Positions 17,795 through 25,194 of a stretch of DNA of 64,000 nucleotides are shown in pieces (position 1 is the first letter of the stretch; every line of letters starts with the position of its first letter). This DNA comes from an uncultured Lachnospiraceae bacterium (GTDB lineage Bacteria; Bacillota; Clostridia; Lachnospirales; Lachnospiraceae): NCBI GenBank assembly GCA_910584725.1, contig CAJUBE010000008.1:62001-126000 (forward strand). Reading direction: 5' to 3'. Both the position numbers and the translations under genes were made by a program. Below the pieces are notes generated by a model, which saw only the letters and a list, made by a program, of their open reading frames with translations, did no database searches and had not been told where the DNA came from.

Positions 17795-18541
17795 ATGATA
17801 ATCACAATCTGCGACGACAGCATTAAGGATCTTCTGCACACGGAGAAGCTGTTATTAAAATATAAATCGCTGCACCCGGACAGGGACTTTGAACTGGAAA
17901 AATTTTCTGATCCGTCCAGACTGTATCAGCAGATTTCTGCCGGAAAGCTGACAGATATTTATATCTTGGATATGCTGATGCCACGACGTACCGGAATCGA
18001 CATAGGCAACCTGATTCGGACATCCGGCTGTGAGAGTGTAATTATTTATATTACCTCCTCGGAAGATTACGCCCTGGATGCTTACGGCGTGCGCGCAGTG
18101 AGATATCTGTTGAAGCCCGTTGATGAAAACAGACTGTTTGAAGCGCTGGATTATTCCCTCTCCTACACGAAGCTGCGGGTAGACTCCCTCTGTCTGATTA
18201 AAACAAAAGGGGGCCTTCTGCAAAGACCCTACTCCAAGATAGAATATGTAGAAAACGCCGGCAGAAAACTGGAAATGCATATGCTTGACGGCGAAGTCCT
18301 GAAAAGCCTGTTTATCAGAAAATCCTTTGAGGAAGAGACAAAAGAGATTGTGTCACAGAGAAATTTTCTGCAGATCCACAAATCTTTTCTTGTCAATCTG
18401 GATCATGTCAAGCAGTTGACTCCCGACAGCGTTATCATGGAGTCCGGCAAGCGCCTTCCCGTCAGCCGGGCAAAGGCTGCCAATGTGAAGCGCGAATATC
18501 TGCTCTATGTTTCCAGGAATATAGGTGGGGGAACACCATGA
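17795..18541 (+). CDS. LytTR-family response regulator (AgrA-like)
   Basis: 248 residues. The receiver domain has the acidic pocket D7/D8, phospho-acceptor D59 (YILDMLMP), T in YITSSEDYA and K in YLLKPV; the C-terminal half (about 135-240) is a LytTR DNA-binding domain with YIENAGRK-like and FLQIHKSFLVNLDHV segments. It should bind paired direct repeats upstream of target genes after phosphorylation by the kinase encoded next, whose ATG overlaps its stop. No AgrB/AgrD-type peptide genes are adjacent, so the signal is unknown. Confidence 0.85.
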   Translation: MIITICDDSIKDLLHTEKLLLKYKSLHPDRDFELEKFSDPSRLYQQISAGKLTDIYILDMLMPRRTGIDIGNLIRTSGCESVIIYITSSEDYALDAYGVRAVRYLLKPVDENRLFEALDYSLSYTKLRVDSLCLIKTKGGLLQRPYSKIEYVENAGRKLEMHMLDGEVLKSLFIRKSFEEETKEIVSQRNFLQIHKSFLVNLDHVKQLTPDSVIMESGKRLPVSRAKAANVKREYLLYVSRNIGGGTP

Positions 18542-19836
18542 CCGCTGTGCTTTGTGTGAAAAATATATCTTATACGATGAGCCATATTTTCTTTTTGGTA
18601 TTTGTCTATCTGTTTACAATACCCCGCTACTCCAAAAAGAAGACGCTGGTTATCTGCGCTCTTTCCTTTGCCTTTACAACGATAATGAGCCAATTAAAGA
18701 TGATTGTGCTTCCGGACAACGCATTATTTTACTTTATTATAACGATCATTCAGATCATAGCTGCGCAGCTTACCGGACTGCTGATCTCCGAAAGGCGGAA
18801 TGCCAAAACGCTGTTTGTGGGCCTCAGCGCCTCCAACTATGTTCTGGTCGGAAGCATCATTGCTTCTATCCTCTACATTTTTACAGACAATATCACTGTG
18901 TCGCTGACCGGAAACCTTCTGGCGCACATTATCATTTTACTGATATTTTACAGGAAAATCAGAACCATTATTTTAAGATTCTGCGAACGAGATATGGAAA
19001 AGAACGGTTGGGAAATTTGTCTGATTCCCATATTCTTTTACTGCGCATTTTCCAGTATTGCCTTTTTCCCCTATACTCTTTATGACCATCCCGAAAATAT
19101 TCTTGTCAGCATTTTTTTAATGATTGCCATGCTGGTATCCTATGTGGTAGTGATACACTATCTGGACAGCGAGACAAAATATGTGACGGAGCTTTGGAAA
19201 AACGCCGTGCTCAAATCCTACGCCAAGGGACTGGAAAACCAGAACTATCTTGTAAAGCAGTCAGAACAGAATTTAAAAGTGCTGCGGCATGACATGAGAC
19301 ACTACTCCATGATGATTGACTCCCTGCTAGATCAGGGGGAATACGATGAAATCAGAAATATAACCGGGCACATTGAGGAAGTGGTAAATGGCAATAAAAT
19401 TAAACGTTACTGTGAAAACTCGATTATCAATATTGTTCTCATGAATATAACGGAGCATGCGGCAGCCTTTTCCATTGCACTGCATCTGGACGTACTGGTT
19501 CCAACTCATATTCCCATCAACGAATATGAATTTGCCCTGACCCTTGCAAACCTTTTTGAGAACGCGCTTATCAGCGCAAAGCAGGCGGACCCCGACAAAA
19601 AGTATATTGATGCGAAGATACACTGCACGAAAGAATTTCTGCTGGTCGATATGGTAAATGAGTGCGCGGAGGAAATTCATTTTGACCCCATAACCGGGCT
19701 GCCCAAAAGCAGGCGCGGCAAAGGACATGGCCTCGGTATTCAGAGTGTGCAGGATTTCTGCAGCGAAATGGGCGGAACCATCGACTTCTACTGTGAAAAC
19801 AATCGGTTCCGCATTATTCTGTACGTGAAGTTTTAG
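18538..19836 (+). CDS. GHKL-type sensor histidine kinase (AgrC-like)
   Basis: 432 residues. Six or so membrane helices fill residues 10-205; the cytoplasmic part has the histidine region LRHDMRHYSMMIDSLL (first His near residue 251) and a GHKL ATPase domain with NLFENALISAK and GHGLGIQSV. This arrangement matches AgrC/ComD peptide-sensing kinases. It overlaps the LytTR regulator gene by four bases (ATGA), which makes the partnership clear. Ligand unknown. Confidence 0.85.
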   Translation: MTAVLCVKNISYTMSHIFFLVFVYLFTIPRYSKKKTLVICALSFAFTTIMSQLKMIVLPDNALFYFIITIIQIIAAQLTGLLISERRNAKTLFVGLSASNYVLVGSIIASILYIFTDNITVSLTGNLLAHIIILLIFYRKIRTIILRFCERDMEKNGWEICLIPIFFYCAFSSIAFFPYTLYDHPENILVSIFLMIAMLVSYVVVIHYLDSETKYVTELWKNAVLKSYAKGLENQNYLVKQSEQNLKVLRHDMRHYSMMIDSLLDQGEYDEIRNITGHIEEVVNGNKIKRYCENSIINIVLMNITEHAAAFSIALHLDVLVPTHIPINEYEFALTLANLFENALISAKQADPDKKYIDAKIHCTKEFLLVDMVNECAEEIHFDPITGLPKSRRGKGHGLGIQSVQDFCSEMGGTIDFYCENNRFRIILYVKF

Positions 19837-19867
19837 CCGCATTCCTCGCAGGACGAAAACCTCCCTG

Positions 19868-21007
19868 TCACGGCCTCTGTATCACAAACGTGTCTTCAAG
19901 CAAAAGCCAGTTCGGGCGGAAAAACCGCATGATCTGCCAGTAGCCCATCCCCCGCAGGCCATACTCTGGCAGAAGGGCGAATTTGGTCCGGTAACTTCTC
20001 ACATCCTCAAACCATACCTCATGAAGTAGCCCGTCTTTTTCGTATCGAAAATAAGGCGACTGCGCCACCTCGTCAAACTCGATGGGGACACCGGCCTCCA
20101 CCGCGATCTGCACGGCCCCCAGATTACTCACTGTGGTCGCTCTGGAAGATCCCTGTACAAAGGGCAGCGTCCAGTCATACCCATAGTTTGGTATCCCCAG
20201 ATCAATTTTGGCCGGGTCAATGCGGGTGACGGCATATTCCACAACCCGCCTCACCTGATCGATGGGAGCCACAGCCATGGGCGGCCCGTAAGTATATCCC
20301 CACTCGTAGGTCATAAGCAGCACACTGTCAGCCGCTTCCCCCAGAAGCCCGTAATCCTTTCCCTCGTACAGAAGACCCGCCTGCGTGTCGGAGGTTTTCG
20401 GCGCCAGCGCCACGGAGACATGATAGCCGTAGGGCGCAAGGTAATTTCTCACATCCGCCACAAAATTGGCAAAGGGAATCCGATCTTCAGGGCGGATGTA
20501 CTCGAAGTCGATGTCCACGCCCTGAAAGTTCTTTTCCTGCACAACCGTTAAAAGATTGGCCAGCAGGTTATCTTTTGCGGCTTCGTCGTTCACCACCGCA
20601 GTGATGAGAAAATTGTTGAAATTTCCGTCCGGCCCGAGCGGTGTCAGGGTGAGAACCGGGCGCACGCCCTGCGCAAGCGCGGTGTCGATCATAAAGGTAT
20701 CGTCCACCGTCGGCGGAACCAGATCTCCCTCCGTCGTGAAGCCATAGGAAAAGACCGAGAGCGAGGACAGATAGGGAAGAGTCTCGTCTAAGACGCTGCG
20801 CTGAATAAAGGGGTACGCATAGCCGTTCACCCAAGCCGGATAGGAGGGTTCTTCATTCTCCCCGGAAGATAAAAGAAGCGCCTGCCCGACCGCCAGCGGA
20901 TACGGGTAGGCAAGTTGATTGTTATAAATGATGGAAGACGCAGATATTCCGTAGCTCTGTGCAATAGAATCTACCGTGTCGCCTGATTGTACCACATATA
21001 TTTCCAT
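19868..21007 (-). CDS. Spore cortex glycosidase-like protein, LysM plus GH18 (YaaH type)
   Basis: 379 residues. An N-terminal LysM motif (YVVQSGDTVDSIAQSYG, residues 4-20) binds peptidoglycan; the rest is a GH18 domain with the catalytic signature GVDIDFEY (D165, D167, E169) and a C-terminal GMGYWQIMRFF. Relatives in Bacillus (YaaH/SleL) are N-acetylglucosaminidases that act on cortex fragments during germination. There is one LysM instead of the common two, and no signal peptide, consistent with production inside the developing spore. Confidence 0.85.
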   Translation of the reverse strand: MEIYVVQSGDTVDSIAQSYGISASSIIYNNQLAYPYPLAVGQALLLSSGENEEPSYPAWVNGYAYPFIQRSVLDETLPYLSSLSVFSYGFTTEGDLVPPTVDDTFMIDTALAQGVRPVLTLTPLGPDGNFNNFLITAVVNDEAAKDNLLANLLTVVQEKNFQGVDIDFEYIRPEDRIPFANFVADVRNYLAPYGYHVSVALAPKTSDTQAGLLYEGKDYGLLGEAADSVLLMTYEWGYTYGPPMAVAPIDQVRRVVEYAVTRIDPAKIDLGIPNYGYDWTLPFVQGSSRATTVSNLGAVQIAVEAGVPIEFDEVAQSPYFRYEKDGLLHEVWFEDVRSYRTKFALLPEYGLRGMGYWQIMRFFRPNWLLLEDTFVIQRP

Positions 21008-21026
21008 AGTGTATTCCCACAGGGTT

Positions 21027-21470
21027 TTACTTTATTCTATGCAGCTGCCCTATGATATGCTTCACTTCCGGAAGATACATTCTACCGAATAGATTCAAGT
21101 GATTTAAGAGATGGTAAAGATTATAGACGTCTCGCCGCTGTTCATATCCCGGCTGCAGGGGCGACACTTCCTGATAAGCGTCATAAAAAGTCCGCGGAAA
21201 TCCCCCGAAAAGCTCCGTCATGGCAAGGTCCGCTTCGGCATGTCCCACATAAACCGCCGGGTCGATCAGCCATGCGCTGCCATCATCCCCCGTAATCACA
21301 TTTCCCGACCACAGATCGCCATGCAGCAGTGACGGACATGCCGGCTCTACAAGAATTTCATCCACCCTCTCGAGAAATCCGCATATCTTCTTCCAATCCC
21401 CGTTGTCAAAATATCGGGCGGCATCCCGAAACTGCGGCTCCAGACGGCAATCCCGAAAAAAACAATCCAT
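21027..21470 (-). CDS. Fructosamine/ketosamine-3-kinase, C-terminal fragment after frameshift
   Basis: This frame carries the catalytic part of a fructosamine kinase: CPSLLHGDLWSGN (catalytic loop), AWLIDPAVYVGHAEADLAM (metal-binding Asp), and FPRTFYDAYQEVSPLQPGYE. Its apparent start, MDCFFRDCRLEPQ, is an internal segment of the family, not a real N-terminus. Together with 21347-21940 it forms one gene interrupted at a run of seven A (plus strand, 21456-21462); one more base would restore a full protein reading DGWIVFFRDCRLEPQ. Confidence 0.75.
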   Translation of the reverse strand: MDCFFRDCRLEPQFRDAARYFDNGDWKKICGFLERVDEILVEPACPSLLHGDLWSGNVITGDDGSAWLIDPAVYVGHAEADLAMTELFGGFPRTFYDAYQEVSPLQPGYEQRRDVYNLYHLLNHLNLFGRMYLPEVKHIIGQLHRIK

Positions 21471-21940
21471 CCGTCATACCCGGTATTCACCTGCCTGCGT
21501 CTGCCAATATAATTGTCACCGTCAAAACCGTATTTTCCATCAGGAACCATTCCGGCTGTTGACGCCCGGTGCATTGCCGCTAACTGTCTGGCAAAATCCT
21601 CCCAATAATTTACACCGCGGGTTTTACCGGAAATGAATTCCAACAATAGGAAAGCACATCCGCCCCTGTCCTCGTCCGTTCCCACGCCAAGAATACGCGG
21701 CGTGCCAATCGTCTTCGTCCCGGCAATCGCAGCCAGCCCGGCAGCCTCCGCGGTAAAAAAGGAAAGGTTTTCTTTCGCATTGGTTTTCATAAAAATACGC
21801 CTGCCGCCTGTCAGTGTCAGGCTGTACGCTTCATTGATATCACCGCCGGAAATCGGGCTGGTCTTTTCAATTTTTGTCTCTTCTCCGAAAAGGAGCCGGA
21901 TGGCGCTTTCGAGAGAACGGAAATGTGGTGGTGTATTCAT
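21347..21940 (-). CDS. Fructosamine/ketosamine-3-kinase, N-terminal fragment
   Basis: The N-terminal lobe of the family: SISGGDINEAY-like nucleotide loop (SPISGGDINEAYSL), FMKTN with the ATP lysine, LLLEFISG hinge and NYWEDFARQLAAMHR. It starts at ATG 21940 with GAGGG upstream. After NTGYDGWIVFF it leaves the proper frame and runs on as nonsense. Fructosamine kinases phosphorylate glycated amines to destabilise them. The break may be a true mutation, a phase-variable tract or a sequencing error. Confidence 0.75.
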   Translation of the reverse strand: MNTPPHFRSLESAIRLLFGEETKIEKTSPISGGDINEAYSLTLTGGRRIFMKTNAKENLSFFTAEAAGLAAIAGTKTIGTPRILGVGTDEDRGGCAFLLLEFISGKTRGVNYWEDFARQLAAMHRASTAGMVPDGKYGFDGDNYIGRRRQVNTGYDGWIVFFGIAVWSRSFGMPPDILTTGIGRRYADFSRGWMKFL

Positions 21941-22015
21941 ATTGTTTTTCCCTCTTTTATTTATTAATCTCCCACCGCCCTTTTCTGTCAGACCCAATAC
22001 GGGATATTCTTCCTG

Positions 22016-22041
22016 ATTCCTCCATCGCTCTTAAGCCCCCT
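22016..22041 (-). pseudogene. Tiny remnant of the spmA 3' region (third copy)
   Basis: The minus strand reads GGGCTTAAG then GCGATGGAGGAA, matching the GLKAMEE codons of spmA with small changes. It is followed by the same junction sequence that ends the larger remnant at 23055-23362. Confidence 0.5.
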
Positions 22042-22070
22042 TGTGCCAAGTTAATGAGACGATTATTTGA
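22041..22070. repeat. Shared junction sequence, copy 2
   Basis: TTGTGCCAAGTTAATGAGAC here matches TTGTGTCAAGTTACTGACAC at 23361-23380; similarity continues into the next 15 bases. Both copies begin at the same codon of spmA. Confidence 0.55.
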
Positions 22071-22119
22071 AAAATTCCGTCTATATGTCTGCAGCCTGAA
22101 CTACACAGGTGAAATTTTT

Positions 22120-22836
22120 CTACATATCCGAAACAAACTGATCCGGATATGTATCGCTTCCACAATAACCGCAAACTCCCATTCTCGGTGAATTGCAAAT
22201 CGGTAAAAGCATTTCCTCTCCGCACTCATGAGTTGCGGCACAGTCTTCACACAGCAGCCCGTTTCCTTCATAAAAGCACTCCGCACATATGTACGCCGCC
22301 GGCTTCTTCCCGCATGCATCACACAAAATTTCAATCGGATTATTTCTGGACAAAATAATCAATTTCTCTTTCCTGTCACTTCTGACCCTACAATTTACAA
22401 CCGTTATCATAAGTTCTGTAGTAGATCCAAAATCATATTCATAACCAAATGTCATTCCTTTTTCTAAGACAGATTTCAATTTACAATTCATACTTTTTGC
22501 AGGTTTACCCCAAAAGAAGTCATTCTGCGGGGCAGCATCATAACTGATGCCGTCTATTTCAAACGCACTCAAATGCCCGCAGCATTCTACCCATATATCC
22601 CGCAAAAACTGATCCAAATCCTTTAAGCTCGCCGTTTCTTTTATCTCCACATACAGCCAGTAATCTCTGTTATATTTTGGATAAATAGACAGTTCAAAAT
22701 ATCCACATTTCTTACTGCCGATTTCTTCTGCCCATTTTTTCTGGCGTTCTTCACAAACCGACAGATGTCTATTCATATAACTGAATGTGTATTCTTTTCC
22801 ACAATATTTACATTTTCCTTTTGTACGTTTTGCCAT
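22120..22836 (-). CDS. Plasmid pRiA4b ORF-3-like protein with zinc-finger ends
   Basis: 238 residues. An N-terminal CKYCGKEYTFSYMNRHLSVC looks like a zinc finger (CxxC...HxxxxC), the middle has YEYDFGSTTELMITVV, the signature of the PRiA4_ORF3 family, and the C-terminus has three further CxxC pairs (CDACGK, CAECF, CEDC, CGYCGS). The family is scattered on mobile and accessory DNA; function unknown, possibly nucleic acid binding. It is A+T-rich and sits inside the decayed spmA/HEPN duplication, which supports acquisition by transfer. Confidence 0.75.
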   Translation of the reverse strand: MAKRTKGKCKYCGKEYTFSYMNRHLSVCEERQKKWAEEIGSKKCGYFELSIYPKYNRDYWLYVEIKETASLKDLDQFLRDIWVECCGHLSAFEIDGISYDAAPQNDFFWGKPAKSMNCKLKSVLEKGMTFGYEYDFGSTTELMITVVNCRVRSDRKEKLIILSRNNPIEILCDACGKKPAAYICAECFYEGNGLLCEDCAATHECGEEMLLPICNSPRMGVCGYCGSDTYPDQFVSDM

Positions 22837-22900
22837 TTTCTGCTTCCTCCCTGCGTCATCTTTTGAAATAAAAACTTTTTTGTTTTATAATTAACATATA

Positions 22901-22966
22901 TTTCCGCCATCTATAATTTTTGCCACGACATATTCCTCTACTCTGTCATAAAAATATTGTGCAAAT
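22901..22966 (-). pseudogene. Remnant of the HEPN gene 3' end
   Basis: The minus strand encodes AQYFYDRVEEYVVAKIIDGG, nearly identical to the last residues of the intact HEPN protein. It then joins directly, at CAAATCCCAATATCC, to the sequence found upstream of the intact MNT gene, so the MNT copy and most of HEPN were deleted here. Confidence 0.7.
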
Positions 22967-23054
22967 CCCAATATCCATCTTTTTTATAAGTATGTCCCAA
23001 AAAACTTTGCCTCTCAACAGTCTTTCATAAAAATAATACTAAAACGGAAAGCCC

Positions 23055-23362
23055 TCAGACTCTCTGTCTCCTATCTTTTATCTTACAATACACCACCGCT
23101 ACCCCCGTACTTACCGCCGTCGCCACAATCGCCGGCGCGATAATCCCCGCTGGGTTCACGCTCCCGTACTGACTCCTGTAAGCAATCATGTTCACCGGTA
23201 TCAGCTACAAGGAAGAAATATTCAAAATCAAAAACATACACATCTCATTACTTGCAATGCGCTCCCGCTTTCCCCCCGCTTCTTTCCCATCACTCAGATA
23301 AGCCGAATTTCCCCTCTCCGCCTCCAGCCTCGTCAATTCCTTCATCGCTTTCAGCCCGCCTT
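23055..23362 (-). pseudogene. spmA C-terminal pseudogene (second copy)
   Basis: This stretch translates as GLKAMKELTRLEAERGN...ASNEMCMFLILNISSL, then a TAG in place of the CAG codon of intact spmA, then LIPVNMIAYRSQYGS and on to the C-terminus, in one frame. It lacks the first half of the gene and a start. It is a duplicated 3' part of spmA, truncated at the junction at 23361. The flanking 22.97-23.05 kb also copies the spmA downstream region. Confidence 0.85.
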
Positions 23363-23390
23363 GTGTCAAGTTACTGACACGAACTTTGCG
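23361..23390. repeat. Shared junction sequence, copy 1, with palindrome
   Basis: GTGTCA-AGTTAC-TGACAC is a perfect 6-bp inverted repeat directly at the point where spmA homology stops. The rest of the gap to the HEPN gene (to 23530) is A+T-rich with nothing I can assign. Confidence 0.5.
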
Positions 23391-23530
23391 AAAATATCTT
23401 GTAATAATGGTTATTCCTCTCTCTTATTGTTGAATAATGCCAAAATAAGAAAAGCAATATAATAAAAGCAGGATACATCTTATTATAAAATTTCCGTTCT
23501 TAACGATTACTGTATATTTAAAATATCAGG

Positions 23531-23938
23531 TCAACCACCATCCTTAATTTGCGCCACTACATATTCCTCTACCCTATCGTAAAAATACTGTGCATTTGAT
23601 ATCTGTTCTTCAACCTCTTTTTTCGATATTACAAAATAGTCATTATAGTCGCTATCGCTACGAATATCAAAGGCTTCCGATATGATATCTGACATAGATA
23701 CATCGAATATCCCTGTTTTTATATATTCTTTGCGAAAATAAGCGCCCACCGCAGAATGTTTTGAAAAGTCTATGGAACTTAATGCTAATACACTTCGCAT
23801 ACAATGAAAAACAGCATAATAAGAACGATTTGCCGCACCCTTGTAATCCGATATTTCTATCAATGCTTTTGCCGATATAATACATTGTCTCGCTGTCTCT
23901 AAACGATATATAGCTAAATCTGCCCTTGCTTTATCCAT
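23531..23938 (-). CDS. HEPN-domain protein, toxin partner of MNT
   Basis: 135 residues, all helical, with the HEPN features ANRSYYAVFHCMRSVLA (near residues 36-52) and HSAVGAYFRKEYIKTG. HEPN proteins paired with MNT nucleotidyltransferases form type VII toxin-antitoxin systems in which HEPN acts as an RNase and MNT blocks it by nucleotidylation. The classical RX4HXY motif is not evident in this member, so RNase activity is uncertain. The start overlaps the MNT stop by eight bases, giving a two-gene operon. Confidence 0.82.
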   Translation of the reverse strand: MDKARADLAIYRLETARQCIISAKALIEISDYKGAANRSYYAVFHCMRSVLALSSIDFSKHSAVGAYFRKEYIKTGIFDVSMSDIISEAFDIRSDSDYNDYFVISKKEVEEQISNAQYFYDRVEEYVVAQIKDGG

Positions 23939-24266
23939 AAATACTCACGCCTTCCTTTTCAATGTTTTGATAAAAAGGCTGGTACTTCATATTGTTTTCA
24001 TAATCATCACTATTACGTGCAAGAAGCGAAACCATAATATCATTTTTTAAACCAACGCGGCTTGCAATTCTACTAATTTCTTTTCGTCGTTGCATTATTT
24101 CTTTTTGATCGCAATTCAATAAAATCATGATATCAACGTCTGATTCCAAATTAAAATCCCCACGTGCATATGAACCGTACAAAATAATACGTTCAATCTT
24201 TGCACCAAATAATTTTATCAATTCTTCATATACTTCAGACGTAATATTTTCTATCTTTTCTTTCAT
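23931..24266 (-). CDS. MNT-type nucleotidyltransferase, antitoxin partner of HEPN
   Basis: About 111 residues of the minimal nucleotidyltransferase family, with the signature GSYARGDFNLESDVDIMILL holding the two metal-binding aspartates. I start at the ATG with TGAGG nine bases upstream (24266); another ATG five codons earlier (24281) is possible. It likely transfers AMP (or other NMPs) to HEPN. It is A+T-rich compared with spmA upstream, suggesting transfer. Confidence 0.82.
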   Translation of the reverse strand: MKEKIENITSEVYEELIKLFGAKIERIILYGSYARGDFNLESDVDIMILLNCDQKEIMQRRKEISRIASRVGLKNDIMVSLLARNSDDYENNMKYQPFYQNIEKEGVSIYG

Positions 24267-24384
24267 TTCTTGATACCTCATATATTTCTCAAATCCCAAT
24301 ATCCATCTGCTTTTTATAAGTATATCCCAAAAAACTTTGCTTCTCAACACTCTTTCACAAAAATAATACTAAGGCGGAAAGTCC

Positions 24385-25083
24385 TCAAACTCTCCGCCAC
24401 CTGTCCTTCACCTTACAATACACCACCGCTGTCAATGTACTGATAAACGTCGCCACAATCGCCGGCGCGATAATCCCCGCCGGGTTCACGCTCCCGTACT
24501 GACTGCGGTAGGCAATCATATTCACCGGGATCAGCTGCAAGGAAGATATATTCAGTATCAAAAATGTACACATCTCGTTGCTGGCAACCCTGCCACTCTT
24601 CCCATTTGCCGCTGCGGGCAGCTCACCGCCTCCCTTTCCTGCCCTGTTCTGCTTTTTTTTTCCATCCGCCAATATGCCTTCCCCTGACAAAGCATACCCC
24701 GGATTCCCCCGCTCCGCCTCCAGTTTCGCCAGTTCCTCCATTGCCTTAAGCCCCGCCGGCGTACACGCCCAGCCCAGCCCCAGCACGTTGGCAATCAGGT
24801 TTGTGGCGATATACTCCCTTGCCGGATGCCCTTTCGGGATGCGCGGAAAAAGAAAGCTGATGAAGGGTTGTATGCCTCTCGTCAGCTTTGCAATCAGACC
24901 CGATTTCTGTGCGATCTCCATAAGCCCCACCCACAGCGCCATCACACCGATCATGGTGATGCAGAGGGATACCGCGTCCCCGGCGGAGTCAAGCGCCGCG
25001 TTTGTCACCTCCGCCATTTTCCCTGTGAACGCGCCGTACACGACGCCGATCAGAATCATAAATGCCCAGATATAATTTAACAT
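24385..25083 (-). CDS. spmA: Spore maturation protein A
   Basis: 232 residues. Nucleoside-recognition gate-domain membrane protein with GVMALWVGLMEIAQKSG, the FPRIPKGHPA segment, NVLGLGWACTPAGLKAME and the C-terminal SLQLIPVNMIAYRSQYGSVNP. A low-complexity hydrophilic insert (about residues 135-165) precedes the last membrane part. It works with SpmB in spore dehydration, but spmB is at 4.7 kb. Two damaged copies of its 3' part lie downstream. The ATG at 25083 has AGAGG upstream. Confidence 0.88.
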   Translation of the reverse strand: MLNYIWAFMILIGVVYGAFTGKMAEVTNAALDSAGDAVSLCITMIGVMALWVGLMEIAQKSGLIAKLTRGIQPFISFLFPRIPKGHPAREYIATNLIANVLGLGWACTPAGLKAMEELAKLEAERGNPGYALSGEGILADGKKKQNRAGKGGGELPAAANGKSGRVASNEMCTFLILNISSLQLIPVNMIAYRSQYGSVNPAGIIAPAIVATFISTLTAVVYCKVKDRWRRV

Positions 25084-25194
25084 GAAAACCTCTTTGGCAT
25101 ACCGTCTCATTGACAGCAGACTGCAGCTGTATGAACCACATGCCGGAATACTATCTTCTTACTTCCAGTTTATGAACTTCACCGCATAATATGT

